DNA of 15,585 nucleotides from Prosthecobacter debontii. Its GTDB lineage: Bacteria; Verrucomicrobiota; Verrucomicrobiia; Verrucomicrobiales; Akkermansiaceae. Each line of letters begins with the position of its first letter. The stretch's first letter is position 1. The notes under the pieces are model-generated. The model made no database searches, was not told the origin of the DNA, and was given only the letters and a program-made list of their open reading frames with translations. Location of the stretch: positions 1-15,585 of the forward strand of contig CAMCXJ010000033.1 of the NCBI GenBank assembly GCA_945883455.1, given 5' to 3'. The position numbers were made by a program, and so were the translations under genes. Shown piece by piece: positions 15,527 through 15,585 of this stretch.

Positions 15527-15585
15527 ATGTTCCGCTTTCACCTCGTGCGTAATCTCCGCACAGCCGTTTGGCTGCTGCTGTTCGC
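15527..15585 (+). CDS. Start of an exported or membrane protein (3' partial)
   Basis: ATG at 15527 opens a frame reading MFRFHLVRNLRTAVWLLLF up to the window edge. A positively charged start followed by a hydrophobic run fits a signal peptide or first membrane helix. AGGAT at 15509-15513 is a possible ribosome binding site, though about 13 bases upstream. The gene is 16 bases after the radC stop on the same strand. The product cannot be identified from 19 residues. Confidence 0.5.
   Translation, partial: MFRFHLVRNLRTAVWLLLF

Overview
The window looks like bacterial chromosome from the Verrucomicrobia (Planctomycetes-Verrucomicrobia-Chlamydiae group). The main evidence is a paired planctomycete-type cytochrome protein (PSCyt1/DUF1549/DUF1553) and Tat-exported DUF1501 protein, a membrane kinase-like protein carrying C-type-lectin-like domains, a PAS-AraC regulator, and a tmRNA whose tag reads ADSNELALAA. 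Family- and phylum-level placement comes from recalled gene content, not from a search.

Layout. (1) 1-116 is the tail of a + strand gene, possibly an endonuclease/exonuclease/phosphatase-fold protein. (2) 127-1758 is a minus-strand pair 6 bases apart: an alpha/beta hydrolase and a beta-hydroxyacid dehydrogenase. (3) 1998-4544 (minus) is an 848-residue kinase-fold protein that has lost the catalytic Asp of HRD and the Asp of DFG, so it looks like a pseudokinase; it also has one membrane segment, a coiled coil and two lectin-like modules. (4) 4714-9291 (minus) is the DUF1501 and PSCyt/DUF1549/DUF1553 pair, probably cell-envelope polymer utilisation. The PAS-AraC regulator at 9362-10108 is divergent from it and is the obvious candidate regulator. 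(5) 10182-10538 is the tmRNA gene ssrA. (6) Downstream of ssrA, about 10540-12698, is an accessory-looking segment. It holds a small winged-helix-like protein (minus), a class II Fic protein (plus), an array of GGACA motifs at an exact 12-base spacing between these two divergent genes, and what may be the fossil N-terminus of a DNA methyltransferase. No integrase is seen. (7) 12699-15510 (plus) is a compact run: a lipoprotein D,D-carboxypeptidase, a BioF-like enzyme overlapping it by 4 bases, and a RadC/JAB protein. A palindromic repeat has apparently lengthened the C-terminus of the BioF-like protein. (8) From 15527 a new gene with a hydrophobic N-terminus runs off the window.

The best candidates for something undescribed are the Fic/winged-helix locus with its 12-base iterons beside ssrA, and the lectin-bearing pseudokinase. 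Most starts lack a recognisable Shine-Dalgarno sequence, so several start positions are uncertain; this is noted where it matters.
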